Origin: Chlorops oryzae
Taxonomy: Eukaryota > Arthropoda > Insecta > Diptera > Chloropidae
Reading direction: 5' to 3'
Length of the DNA stretch: 64,000 nt
Assembly (NCBI GenBank): GCA_020466095.1
Contig: CM035808.1
Span: 881,501 to 945,500, forward strand
Shown: positions 22,209 through 33,900 of the stretch, piece after piece
Numbering within the stretch: position 1 is the first letter of the stretch
Layout of the letters: each line of letters opens with the position of its first letter
Program-made: the position numbers and the translations under genes
Notes under the pieces: generated by a model
What the model was told of the DNA's origin: nothing
Seen by the model: the letters and a program-made list of their open reading frames with translations, nothing else
Database searches by the model: none

Positions 22209-23983
22209 TTCATTGTGTTCATTGTGTCAATCAAGATATGACAAAGAATTTTAAAGAATAATTGAAGGCGCACAGTGGCGCAAAATGGTTTCTCTAAAGC
22301 ATTCCAGTATTTCGAACGAACAATGCGTGACCTATTCATGTTTATTACCTGAAACTGTAGACAATATTCATCATTTCCAATTTAAATGAGTCTTCGTTTG
22401 GAGATTTTATTTGCTCATACCCCCCTCAGGTATGTATGTATGTATATGTATATTATTTCCATTTCGAAGAGAATTATTTTCTTGTTCCCTTTCGATGCAC
22501 ACGATGCCACAGATAGGATGAGGTTTTTTTGTAAGGAAATATAAATTATAGTAAATGAAGTAGTGCAAATGTTATATATATTGAAATTGTTGTAAAACTG
22601 TGGTGAAACGTTGTTTAAAGTATTTACAAAAAAAAAAAAAATTAAAACACTAAACAAAAAACTGTTGCTTTTTATACTAAAAAAAAAAGAATTATTCTCT
22701 AAGTTACGAAAACAAAAATTTAAGCCAATTCTACACGATTGATTGGAACTACAAAAGTACCTAATTGCTTATAGTAAAATGCATTGAAATGCCAGAATTT
22801 CAATACATACATATATCATGTCTGGAGGCCATATAAAATTTAACTCAAAAGTTGATGGGTTTGCTCCACCGTAAAATTGTTCGCGAAAGTTACTGAAGGC
22901 TTCAATGGAAACAACGCTTACTTGAATCTGAGACAAGAAGTCAAAATCAGAGATCACAACTTGAAAAGTTGCTGAATTGTGATTTTTTCTTTACGAAAAT
23001 TAATATACATACATTCATATATATTCAAAAAACCAAAAAACCAAAAAAAAATAACTTTTTAAATACATTTTTAAACTTAAGTTCTTTAAGATTAGCCGCT
23101 CATATTTTCGTGTAAACGAATTGATTTATTTTTTGTTAATTACGCTAAAATGCAGTTTGTTGTTGAAGTTTGTATTTGTTGCATTAAATTATTTACAAAA
23201 CGTATCACATAACTACATGTAGTGAAAAAATACATACATATATTAATCTGTATCAATATTGTTATAGAAAACAAAAAACAACAAAAAAATACAAACTCAT
23301 AGAAAAGTGAAGCTATTTATTGTAGAAAATGCAATCAATAGAAAAAATTTATACACAAAGAAAAAATTGAGAGCGGCAAAATGACAAATACTTATTATAA
23401 AAAATTAGAGTGGATCGAACTTTGAATAAATCTGGCGTGTATTAAAATTGGATTCTCTGCTCCTTTGCGCAGGATAATGTCAAGCAAGCACGGCTCAAAA
23501 GTAAATAAAAAATTCAAATTCATACTAATATACTCATATATTATATACAGGGTGTTCCGGTCAACCGGTCGGGAGCTGATAGAGGAGGTCAGAACTAACA
23601 AAAAATCGTATGGGCCTTAAAGATTTTAGGCAGTAAGTCGAGAAAATTAACTCCCCTACGATAATGGTTCATCGTAGAAAAAAAAACTTTAATGCAGTTT
23701 GAAAGCCAATTGTATGTGCTTTTAGGCAAAATTAAATTGATAATAAAAATTTGACCCATTGAGGGAAAAAATAGCCGATCAAATTGAAAAGTTCTGAAAA
23801 AATTTCAATTTTTTTTTACTTTCGAAGCCATTTTGGTATGAAAAGTGTCCAATTAACACAGAAATTTTTTATTTTATTCAAAATGCTGGATCGATTTCCT
23901 TTAATTTGGTACCCTATATGTCTAATAAATTTTTTGAAAATAAGATGAGAAAATCAAATATCTAAATGAACATTCATATAAGT
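22209..23983. other. Intergenic, no gene seen
   Basis: AT-rich DNA with short A runs. A GGGTGTTCCGGTCAACCGG stretch near 23550 may be a fragment of some repeat. No frame shows family features. Confidence 0.5.
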
Positions 23984-23991
23984 ATATATAC

Positions 23992-24542
23992 CAGGGAATG
24001 AAACCGAAACGAATAACGGTAACGGTAAGGGTAACGGTAACATATAATTTACGAATATGTGCATCTACGTTATTCACAGATTTAATAGCAGGATTCATAG
24101 ACAACATAGGCTCGTCACTGAAAATAAACTAGTCCGGCAAAAACTATTGAACAAGTAGGTACTGTCGTGGGTACTATAAGCATGTAGATTTAATGTTACG
24201 CTAGTACAAAGGTGAAATGTGTAGACTCCTCGTTACATGATCAATAGAGATTTATTACAACTCGGATCAGTACAATTTTCCTACCAACACCGTCTGGAAA
24301 TACTGCCGACATTTGGACTAGTTGTCTTGTCTGTATTGATGACAGTACAGACTTTGGGGCACATGATGGCAGCCTTCTTGCGGGAAAGCTAGTTTTGTGT
24401 GTTCTTTAATTTTACCTGTAACACAGCTATAAGGGTATCGGTATCGGTATCGGTAAAGGTAGCTAAGTATTTATATCGGTAACGGTAAGGTAAGGGTAAT
24501 CAATACGAATCGGTATTTAAGGGGTAACGGTTTCATTTCCTG
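23992..24542. mobile_element. hAT-like non-autonomous element with CAGGGAATGAAACCG ends
   Basis: Left CAGGGAATGAAACCG, right CGGTTTCATTTCCTG. Exact 8-bp duplication ATATATAC on both sides (23984-23991 and 24543-24550). Both subterminal regions carry repeated CGGTAACGGTAAGG-type motifs. Confidence 0.9.
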
Positions 24543-24709
24543 ATATATACTAAACTAATATTCACTACTGAAGCTGTATACACAAAGATGGAAAAATTAA
24601 GAAAAAATGAATGCGACTTCATTGGCTTCATATGCCATAGGTCCTTTCTTTCTCAATCGAATTTTATACAAAAAAATTTTCTATATTCTTGAAACAACAT
24701 ACAATAGTG

Positions 24710-24812
24710 GATTCTTTCAGCTTCGGAAGCTTTAACGAAACGAGTCAAAATTTATATGAAAATTTCCGATGGGAGAAGGTACAAAGGCATTTTCAAAGCT
24801 GCATGAATCCCT
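24710..24812. mobile_element. Degenerate copy of the 127-bp MITE
   Basis: Contains the family core AAAATTTATATGAAAATTTC with eroded ends (CAGCTTCGGAAGC left, AAAGCTGCATGAATCC right). Confidence 0.6.
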
Positions 24813-26121
24813 AAAATATACTTGTATGAAAAAATTAAAAAAAATTTTTATCACTCAAAATTGAATTAAATTTTTTTAATTGTTACAAAAATCTCATCAT
24901 TACAGCATTTGTTTCCCAAATTGAAATTCCAATTCAAAAAGAATCTTTAATTCGACGGCTTACTCGATGCTTTTCTCAATAGACTTTTATGAATTATGTG
25001 CCGCAATGTTTCTTAGAAAAAAGTCCCTTTAGCAGAAATTACACTGGCCTACAAAAACTAAGTATATGAGCAACGCTGAAACGTTTTTGAATTCGTTTTT
25101 CCTTTCTATTTCTCAACCGATTTTGATAAAAGAAAATTTTCTATATACTTAAAATAACAGTGCTTCATACTAAGAAAAATTTTAGTCCTCAAAAATTTGA
25201 ATAAAATTTTTAAATTGAAAAAAAAGTTAAAAAAAAAGCAATTTTAGTTCAAAATTTCTGCCAATTAAAGTTGTGAAGTAGTTGGAGAATCTATCGTTGC
25301 TCTAAAATATGAAGACCTTTTCTCAGAAACAAATTGATCCGCTCTGATGAATATATTAATACATATACATATATATATATATATATATACTTATATACAT
25401 AAATATATATAAAATATAGTGAAAATATATTATATACTTGTAAAACTGTTTCTAGAATTCACGATTTTTATTCCTCAGCGAAAAATATTCAAAATTTCAC
25501 GTAAGTTTTCAGATAAAAGAGTCCAAAGCATCCCTTTTTTTCCTTCTAATTACACTGCTCAACACTAAATTTGCCCTTGAATTGAAACCAACTTTTTTTT
25601 GTCGTATTTGTTTCGCTGAATCTAAATATATGCTTAAAATTTGAAAGTTAGCTCGCGTTTTTTAAATATTCGCTAGGAAAAGTTTTACGATTTTTTGTCA
25701 TTATTTTTTAGTCGGAGCCCCATTATCGTTGGACCGTTTCAAAAAATCTTTAATTTATATGAAAGAAGAGTAAAAATACAACATATTCCTCATACATATG
25801 AATGAAATCGGTTCAAAAGTTTAGGCGCTATAGGTCGATAAAGGCAAAAATTTTATGAAATTTTTAACAACTTTGTACAAAAACGTGATTTCAAACCCAT
25901 ATAATTTCCGAAAAAGATCCGGTATTCAAGTTCAGGCTATTTTAAGTAAAAGAGTGGATTTCTAAGAGCATTTCAAGCCCAAGACAAAAACATCCGATGA
26001 GTGGTTCATATTTTAATTGGGAGTTTAGAAAAAATGAGATGACTTTTTTTCGCCAGAAAATATGCCACAATTTTTTTGATTTCGGTCTTTAAGTTATATT
26101 TATAATTATTTTTTTATATTC
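24813..26121. other. Intergenic AT-rich DNA, no gene seen
   Basis: Contains a TA microsatellite at about 25363-25390. No usable frames. Confidence 0.5.
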
Positions 26122-26129
26122 ATCATAAG

Positions 26130-26499
26130 TATGCTTCGGAATTGGAAATGTGTAAAAAAATAAAAAAAAAATTTCAAAAAAATATTCAAAAAAACTAAAA
26201 AAACAAAATCAAAAAATTCAAAATATTCAAAAAAAAATAAAAAAAAATGCAAAAAATTCAAAATATTAAAAAAAAAGCAAAAAATTCAAAATATTCAAAA
26301 AATTCACAGTCAAAAATTCCAAATCAGTTCGATTTAGTATGCCTATTAAAATGTTGAATTGTCAAATTAACCCAAAAAAAGCCTACTTCAGAGAATAAAA
26401 TATTCAAAAAGCGCAGTTAAATACAAAAAAAACTTCAAAAAAATACAAAATATTCAATAAATTCAAATAATTCGAAAAATATTCAAAATTCGAGCTCTA
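26130..26499. mobile_element. hAT-like element with A-rich core, TATGCTTCGG...CCGAGCTCTA family (copy 1)
   Basis: Ends TATGCTTCGGAATT and ATTCGAGCTCTA, with the core built of ATTCAAAAAA-type repeats. Exact 8-bp duplication ATCATAAG at 26122-26129 and 26500-26507. Other copies: 53833-54370 and 57073-57439. Confidence 0.85.
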
Positions 26500-26515
26500 A
26501 TCATAAGATTATATT

Positions 26516-26758
26516 CAGGGCTCGGATTTTGTTGACTTTTATAAATTTGAAGCATACTTAAAGGAGCAAAAATTTTTGTAACTAACATTTTACGAAAAAG
26601 TTTAGCGAAGTTGAAATTCAAACCGCTTGTCTTATTTCAAAAAAATTTATATTGAAGTTAAAAATCGACTTGAGTCGTAACATTGTGTGAGTTAAATAAA
26701 AATTTTACTCCTTAAAGTATGCTTTAAATTTATAAAAGTCAACAAAATCCGAGCCCTG
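26516..26758. mobile_element. hAT-like MITE, CAGGGCTCGGAT family (copy 2)
   Basis: Exact 8-bp duplication ATTATATT (26508-26515 and 26759-26766). It is inserted immediately next to the target duplication of the preceding element. Confidence 0.92.
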
Positions 26759-27119
26759 ATTATATTATATTTTATTATTGAAAAATTTCAATTTTTTATA
26801 TGATTGATATCGGTGAATTTTTCGTTCCATATTAGAAATTTTAATCTCTATTTTTGTTTGGTTTATTTTCCGAAATGGTTTTTTTTTTTTTTGATTAAAA
26901 GTACACAATTCTTTTATGTCATTTTAAGCTTCATCCATAATATCTACAAGAATTTGTTTTTAATCCACGAGCGTTCCAATAAACTAAGCTCAAAAGTAGA
27001 AGAAAGAAATGAAAGAATGTTGAAAAAAAAAAGCTTTGGCAGCCCTGAATTATGTCTCTCTTCAATCATAATAAGCGGCAACATAACCTACCCAAATAAA
27101 ATTCTACTCACGAGATAAA

Positions 27120-27963
27120 CCCACGCGCGCTCACCATGAAAAAAATCTGATAAGGCAGAAACGAAAAGAACAAAAAACTTTCAGGCAAGCAATCAGTTTG
27201 GCAACATCGAAATTCTTCTTCTTACCGCACACCTTCTCAACTTTTTACGCTACAGCAGTCAACATGTTGTTTGGGACACACAATCGCAATCGCAATCACA
27301 ATCACAATCAACTCGACTCACATACGCCGCTCGTGCCGTGCCTGTGACGTAGTTAACCGTTGTTTGCTGGGGTGAAAATCGGCGAAGGCGAGGGCAAGTT
27401 TTGGGCTGAACTGAGTGTGCGTGCGAAATGGCAAGCCCAGAAGAAGGAAAAGAGCTGAAGAAAATGAATTTCCATACTTCAGTTTCAGCTTCAGCTAGAG
27501 TCCGGATTTTCCCAGCATTTCAGTTTCACTTTTGAGTTGCCCGCATGCAGTTGTGCGGCACCGAAGCTGGCAACAAATACAAAAAAAAAAACAAAAAACA
27601 AAAAGAAAACCAGATACCACAGAGACATTTTCCCCAGCAAAACCAAACCATATCGTATGCTCTTCGTTAGCTTGTGAGTTCGTGTATATGGTTTCTATGT
27701 GGCCACAGTGGAAGATTTGCTAGAAAAAAAGAGGTTGATTTCGCTTTCAATTAAGCGACACGCTTTGGAATTTTTCTGTTGCTCTTATTAACGCGAAAAA
27801 ACTCGATTCTAAAATCGGACCAGCGAGTGTTGAGTTGCACAATCATCATAATTGAAGTTCGTGCATTTTTTGGGGAATTTTCGACACTTCGATCCACAGC
27901 AGGAAAAAGGGCTTCAAAGTGACGACAAGCGTACGCAGCAAGTACCTCATCTTCGGCAGCAAA
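27120..27963 (+). promoter_or_regulatory. Probable promoter and leader region of SGSM copy 2
   Basis: Less AT-rich than its surroundings, with (CAATCR)n at about 27285-27310, TTTCAGTTTC/AGCTTCAGCT runs near 27480 and GAAG-rich stretches. It lies directly upstream of a short coding exon with a good donor. No TATA box is seen. The role is inferred from position only. Confidence 0.4.
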
Positions 27964-30900
27964 ATGGTGCAAGCTCATAGTTCGGGTAAGTGGCTTCCGC
28001 CCTCTATCCTATTCATATTCTTTTTTGGTCATTTAAAAAAAAAAAATTTCAATCACAACCTCTCCAATCACTTTCGTGCATGCCGCCTTTGTCGGGCGAC
28101 GTCTCCCATGAATTAAGTTATTGATGGGAAATGAGTATACTGAGTATACACCATTAATCCATGAAATCCACTTACCTACATTCCATACGATTGTGGGGCC
28201 GTGGTGGGGCAGTGTAACGATAAGTTTGAATGAAAATAAATGAATCGAAAACGTTCACCGTTCAATGGCGCCGAGTGCAATTGCGTGGGCCGTGGCGGTT
28301 CGAATTTCGATGCCAGCGTCTATATTTATATAGAATACAATTTCAATGTGTGTATCAGCCAGCCGCCTGGCTGTGATTGCTTTCCTGTAATCATAAATTT
28401 TCTTGAATGAAGTAATTTGTTTTTTCTTTCCTCTTCTTATTTCACATGTTTTCCATGCTTTCCTGTGCCGTGGCAATCACAAGGACGCTCATCGTTTATT
28501 CGCCCAAAGCGCGTAGGCGTCTGTTTATATTTTGATGCTCGTTCTTCTTTGGGGGATTTTGTAGCCTTGAATGTCGGTTAGTCAGACAATTCAGGTGGAA
28601 AGGATTACCGTGGGTGTTTCGTAGTATTACACACGGGTTCAAGTTCATCATCTGCCACAACAAGCTTTGATCAATCAAAATTTTCTGCTCTTGGCATTAA
28701 ATTGCAATTTCTGCGGTGCTGTGGTTTGGGGACGAAAATTTAAATTGCAATTTGCGATGTCCTGAGCGCGGCAACGGGTTCGGATTTCTTTTGTAAATTT
28801 ACATAAATTATGGAGTTGTGGTTATAAAGAGATGGAGTTTGTGAAACCTCTTTTTTGTTTATCTACAGCAAGGTAGTGAAGCTTTGATAATTGGCCTGGC
28901 ATAAGTTATATTTTGGTCTCAGAAAAAATTATCAATTATCAATTTAAAACAGATCGTTAGTCAGATATGACTAATTTCTGTGACAGGGAAATGTTGTAAA
29001 AATAATTTTCCTCAAAAAAAAAAAAAAAAACAAGTAAGTCAGGCTATAGAATACCCGACACAGACACACATCTTCAAATAATTTTTAATATCAAGAAGTG
29101 TTTAGGGCCATAAGGGGCCCCATATGCCGACTTTTGTTGAATTTGTTTATGAAAACCGCCCTTTTGCCACGCCCACTTTTCCAATTTTTTGAATTCTAAT
29201 CGGAGGCCCAAATTCTAAGTTTCAGTGGAATATCTCAAAAAAATCCGATTTTGGGGCAGTTTTGAGATACTGGAGGTACCCTCAATAATGGACCTATCAA
29301 AAAAAAATTTTGAGAGGATGTTTATGGCTACAAAGGAAGCATAAGTGCCAAATTTCGTTCAAGTCCCATTTGAATTTCGGGTGTAGGAGAGAATTTTCGA
29401 AAAACGCCCTTCTGCCACGCCCACTTTTACAATTTTTGGAAATAATAATTACTGTCAAATATGTCAACTATCAAATTTCATAAAATATCTTGAAATAATT
29501 CGATTTTAGAGCAGTTTTTGTAATTTTCTAACAGACCCTAGTACTGGAGGTACCCCTAAAAATGGTCCGATCGGGTCCATTCTCGAACTTGTTCTTACTC
29601 ATGTCCCGTGAGCACGCATACGAAATTTTGTCAAGATAGCTCAACTCCTTCGATAGATAACTTCGCTAACAAACAGACGGACAGACGGACGGACATGGCT
29701 AAATCGAATCTCCTGGTGACGCTGATCATTTCTATATATATATATTTTCTATGGCCTGTCTCGACTGATTCTGGGTGTTACACACAAATGCAATATACCC
29801 TCGACACAGAGTGTGTTGGGTATAAAAAATGGGAATAAAACCTTCCAAAAAAATATTATTTCAAATCATTTTTGGGGCATTAATCAAAGGCCTTAAAAAA
29901 CATATTTCAGGTGCGGTAATTTCGATTTTTTTTAACAGTATTTTTTTCTGAGCCCCAAAATATGGAAGCTTGAGGAAATTTCGCTTTCCAAAGAGCAGGA
30001 ATTTTTCGTTCTTCGATTTCACAAAAACGACTTCATTTGAATGTCTCCTTGTCTCTCTAAGGGATATTAGCTTTTTCTTATCCTAACATCTTAATTGAGT
30101 AAGCTTTTTGTTCTCAATTTGTTTAGCTAATTAATACATTTTCTTCGCTATTTTCCTTTGCCATATTTTCAGCTTTACAACTGCCACGTACTCAACTGTT
30201 GAATATTCAACATAATGACAAACATTTTTTATTTCTGCTACATACATATACCACTTTTCCACTTCCTCAAGGGCACGCGTTGCTTTTTTCCGAATGAAAT
30301 AAAACAAAAAAAAAATAACCATAATAGATTCTTTCCATTTAGATAATCTGCTTCCCTTCAAAAAGCTTTTACAACTTGGTTGTAGGCAAATGTATGTATA
30401 CATATTCGTCTATATGCGCAAAGTTACATACATAAGTAAATTGTATAGGCACACTGTTGTTTTTCGGGGCATTTTTCTATATCCCAATTTACTCAACCGA
30501 GACAACTGAGCTGCGTAAATGACTCCAATGGCTTTCGCAGGCAAAGATACATACAAATATTTTATATATATCTACATGTATAATACATATTTACACAAAT
30601 CGTGCATGTGCGTGTTGTTGCTCTCTCTTCCTCCGCTCTGCAATATGCTGTGTTTTCTAATTTTTCAAATTTTCCTCTTTTTTTTTTTTTTTGGACTGTA
30701 ACAAGTGGTTTTCCTTTCTACAAATCATGGGCAACATTTATTCACTGAACTGTAAACCTCACTTAATTTCGGTAGATGTAGAAGTATTGTGAATGAGAGC
30801 TTCAAAAGAATTCACTAAGGCTGCGAACACACCGCGGATCAAACGAATCGTTTTCGTTTTGTTAGTCGAAAATTCAAACCATTTCTTTCATAGGGGCTCT

Positions 30901-33900
30901 CTCCAGATCTGTTCAGAAATGAAAAACTTTATATAAAAAAACGCCTCAGAAATGAATCAGAAATTTTTTCAAGTGTTTTTTTATATGAAGTTTTTCATTT
31001 GTGACAGAACTGGAGAGAGCCTCATAGTCAAAAGCGATTCGTTTTGTTCTCTCTCATATGGCACAATGTACTGTTGTTTTTGAAAACCGTTTCTTTCGGT
31101 TTCTCTTCGGTTTGATCCGGTGTATTCGCAGTCCAAGCATTGCTTAGACAGCGTGCGTATACTTATGTACGCAATGGTGCGTTGCGTATACGTCGCTGTG
31201 CCCAGCGTGGTTACGCGATTTTGCACTTAAATTCCTTGGGTTCTTTGCGATGCAAATTAAGGAATAAAGTGAGAGGAAGAAAAAAGCGAAAGTGACAAAA
31301 TCAGCGTCCAGGAATTTGAAATTCTTAAAGCCATCATCCACTGGTTATTGAAAAATTCCTTGAATTTTTGAATTAAATTCCTCTGGCGTGAAAAATGGAA
31401 AATGCTAAAATGTAGAAACGGAAAAATTTTTCAAGAGAAAATAATAAAAATGCAAAGACACTTTAAGTGTCATAGTTTTCTACGAAATCACGTTTCTGAA
31501 GACTTCGAGAAGTTCAATTGCAGTTACATAAAAATTTATATTCGCATGAGCCGTTTCCTCAAGCGAAAGTGTTTGGCCCTACATTGGGGAAAATAGCCGT
31601 GCCATTTGTCCCTTTTTTCTCAAAATTCTTGCATTATTTTTATTAAATTTTAATCATACATTTATATTATTTCGAAGTGAGCTATATTGTAGGAAAACAT
31701 AAATTGTAGCATTTTCGAAGTGCTCCGATTAGAAAAAACCCAAGACAAGGCAAAAAAGAAAATAATCCTGTGAAACTCTTTGAGGTTATCGCATTTAAGC
31801 TGCAATTCCTGAAAGTGTTTGATATATTAAGCAATTCTGTGTATTTAGTTTTGCTGGATTGTCTACAGGTTAACTTTAAATCGATCTTAAAATGTTCGGC
31901 CGAGAACTAAGTTGCGTAGTTTTCTCATTTACTTATGGCTGTATCTCGTAAACCGTTGACTATTATTATTATTATTATTAAGTAGGCTGTAAAGCACCAC
32001 GACCTAAAAGATCTTTTGTGCAGCCCGTATTCCTTTAGCATAATTTAAGACAATTAAAGAATCTTAGAATTTCTAAAGGACTAAAACGACTAATTGCTTG
32101 AGGGACCATTATTCTTGCCCCTAGACACGCGAGTCTGCGCCTAGGCGCAGCTGGGGCAAGTATATAAAACATGCTCTGCTGTTTCCTGCTCTGACTTGCA
32201 AAGTCTACAGAGATCTTCTTTTATCACCCCCATCTTTTTCAGGTGATATTTCAGTCTACAGTGTCCCGTTAAGAGTTCAGTATAGATCTTGATATTGTTC
32301 TGCTCAGCTTAAGTGTAGCTTCCGCCCTGATGGTCATGAGACTTATGAGCCTTTTTGCCTGCCGCATGCCCTTGAGGGCTCTCCAGCATTCATTTAGGCT
32401 TTTCTCCTCCCATTTCCTAATCAGGTCGTTTCTGTAGCTATTGTTAACTCCACAGAATGGTTCTGGTCCAATGAAAGGGTTTGCCGCACCTCTTTTGGCT
32501 AGGCAGTCCGCTCTTTCATTGCCTGGATGTCCTTAATGCCCCGGTATCCAATATAGAGTAACAATATTCCTCATGGATAGGGTTTGAAGAAGCCCATGGC
32601 ATTCATATACCTGTTTTGAGTTGATAGTGAATGTTGACTATTTTCTTTTTTTTGCTTATAACTAGGGCACGGATTTTGTTGCTTTTATAAATTTAAAGCA
32701 TACTTTTTGGGGGCAAAAAATTTTTCTTACCAACTCTTTTGCGAATAACTTAAGCGAAGTTGAACTTCAAACGGCTTTTCAACTTAAAACAAATTTATAT
32801 TAAAGTTAAAAATCGATTTGAATCTGAACTTTATGTGAGTTGAACAAATTTTTACTCCATAAAGTATGCTTTAAATTTATAAATGAATATATATCCGAGC
32901 CTGCTTATAACGAAGTTTTAGCCTTAAAAATGGGGGAAAAAGCTGTGGAATAACCGATCCTAAAAAGCGGCAAATTCTGATGCGAAAATTAGGCTGCTGT
33001 CTGAGGCGGCAAAATCGCAACTGCCTAGGGTGCGAATCGTCTGAATCTGCCCTGCCCATGTCTAACAATTTTTCACATATTTTTAGCTCCCAGACCAATG
33101 CATAAATAAAAAATAATTTTTGATTAAAATGAAGAAAAAAATCAATCTGGGCAACTACTTGGAGCCCACTAACTGCATCCTGGCGATGCTTGATATCGTT
33201 TAGGCTCTTTAAAGTTCAAAGTCCTTTAAATATTCGCTGTCAATACGTATATATTTTAATTCCCAGTTTCCTTAAAAAGTTCTTTGAACGCGATTGAATG
33301 GACGACGACAACATTTGTAAGAAGGTCACTCTGGAATGGCCCTAAAGAAAAAGAACTTCCAGTCTGTTCGAAGAGCCTTCGGGTTCATTAAGCACCGTCG
33401 CATGCACAGATGCTTTAATTTGCATTTAATTATTTCCATTTTCCTCACATTGGCAGCGCATTAACGACATTCCTGCTGCGGGTTGGGCTCTTAATGATAA
33501 AGCACAAACTATGCTGGCGAGCTGTGAAATTGTTGATGCAGAAAACGCCATGGCAACAATTGCCATTGCTGTCGTCGAATCTTTAATTTTGTCGACGGGT
33601 AAAATGTGAGCTTCAAGTTCATTAGGGTCGTTGGGTTACCTACAGTACAGTAGGTAACCAACCAGCGAGCCTTGAATTCCTAATAATTAGCATGCGTCGA
33701 CCATTTTCGAAAACAAAGCTCATTGAAAGTGACAATTCATTATGGTTGAAAACTTTGCGGTGGAAACTTTGACAGCGATGTTGCGCTTTTCTCCAATAGA
33801 CGACACATACATACATAGATTCTCATAAAAAGTACATATGAAAGTGTGCGCTCATGATAGAGGTAAAAGTTATTTGCAAAAAGATCTATCAGATCTTCGA

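Noticed and set aside
27919..28116. Longer N-terminus for SGSM copy 2 starting upstream of 27964
   Set aside because: The frame is open upstream, but there is no ATG before 27964, and the downstream part is intron after the GTAAGTG donor.
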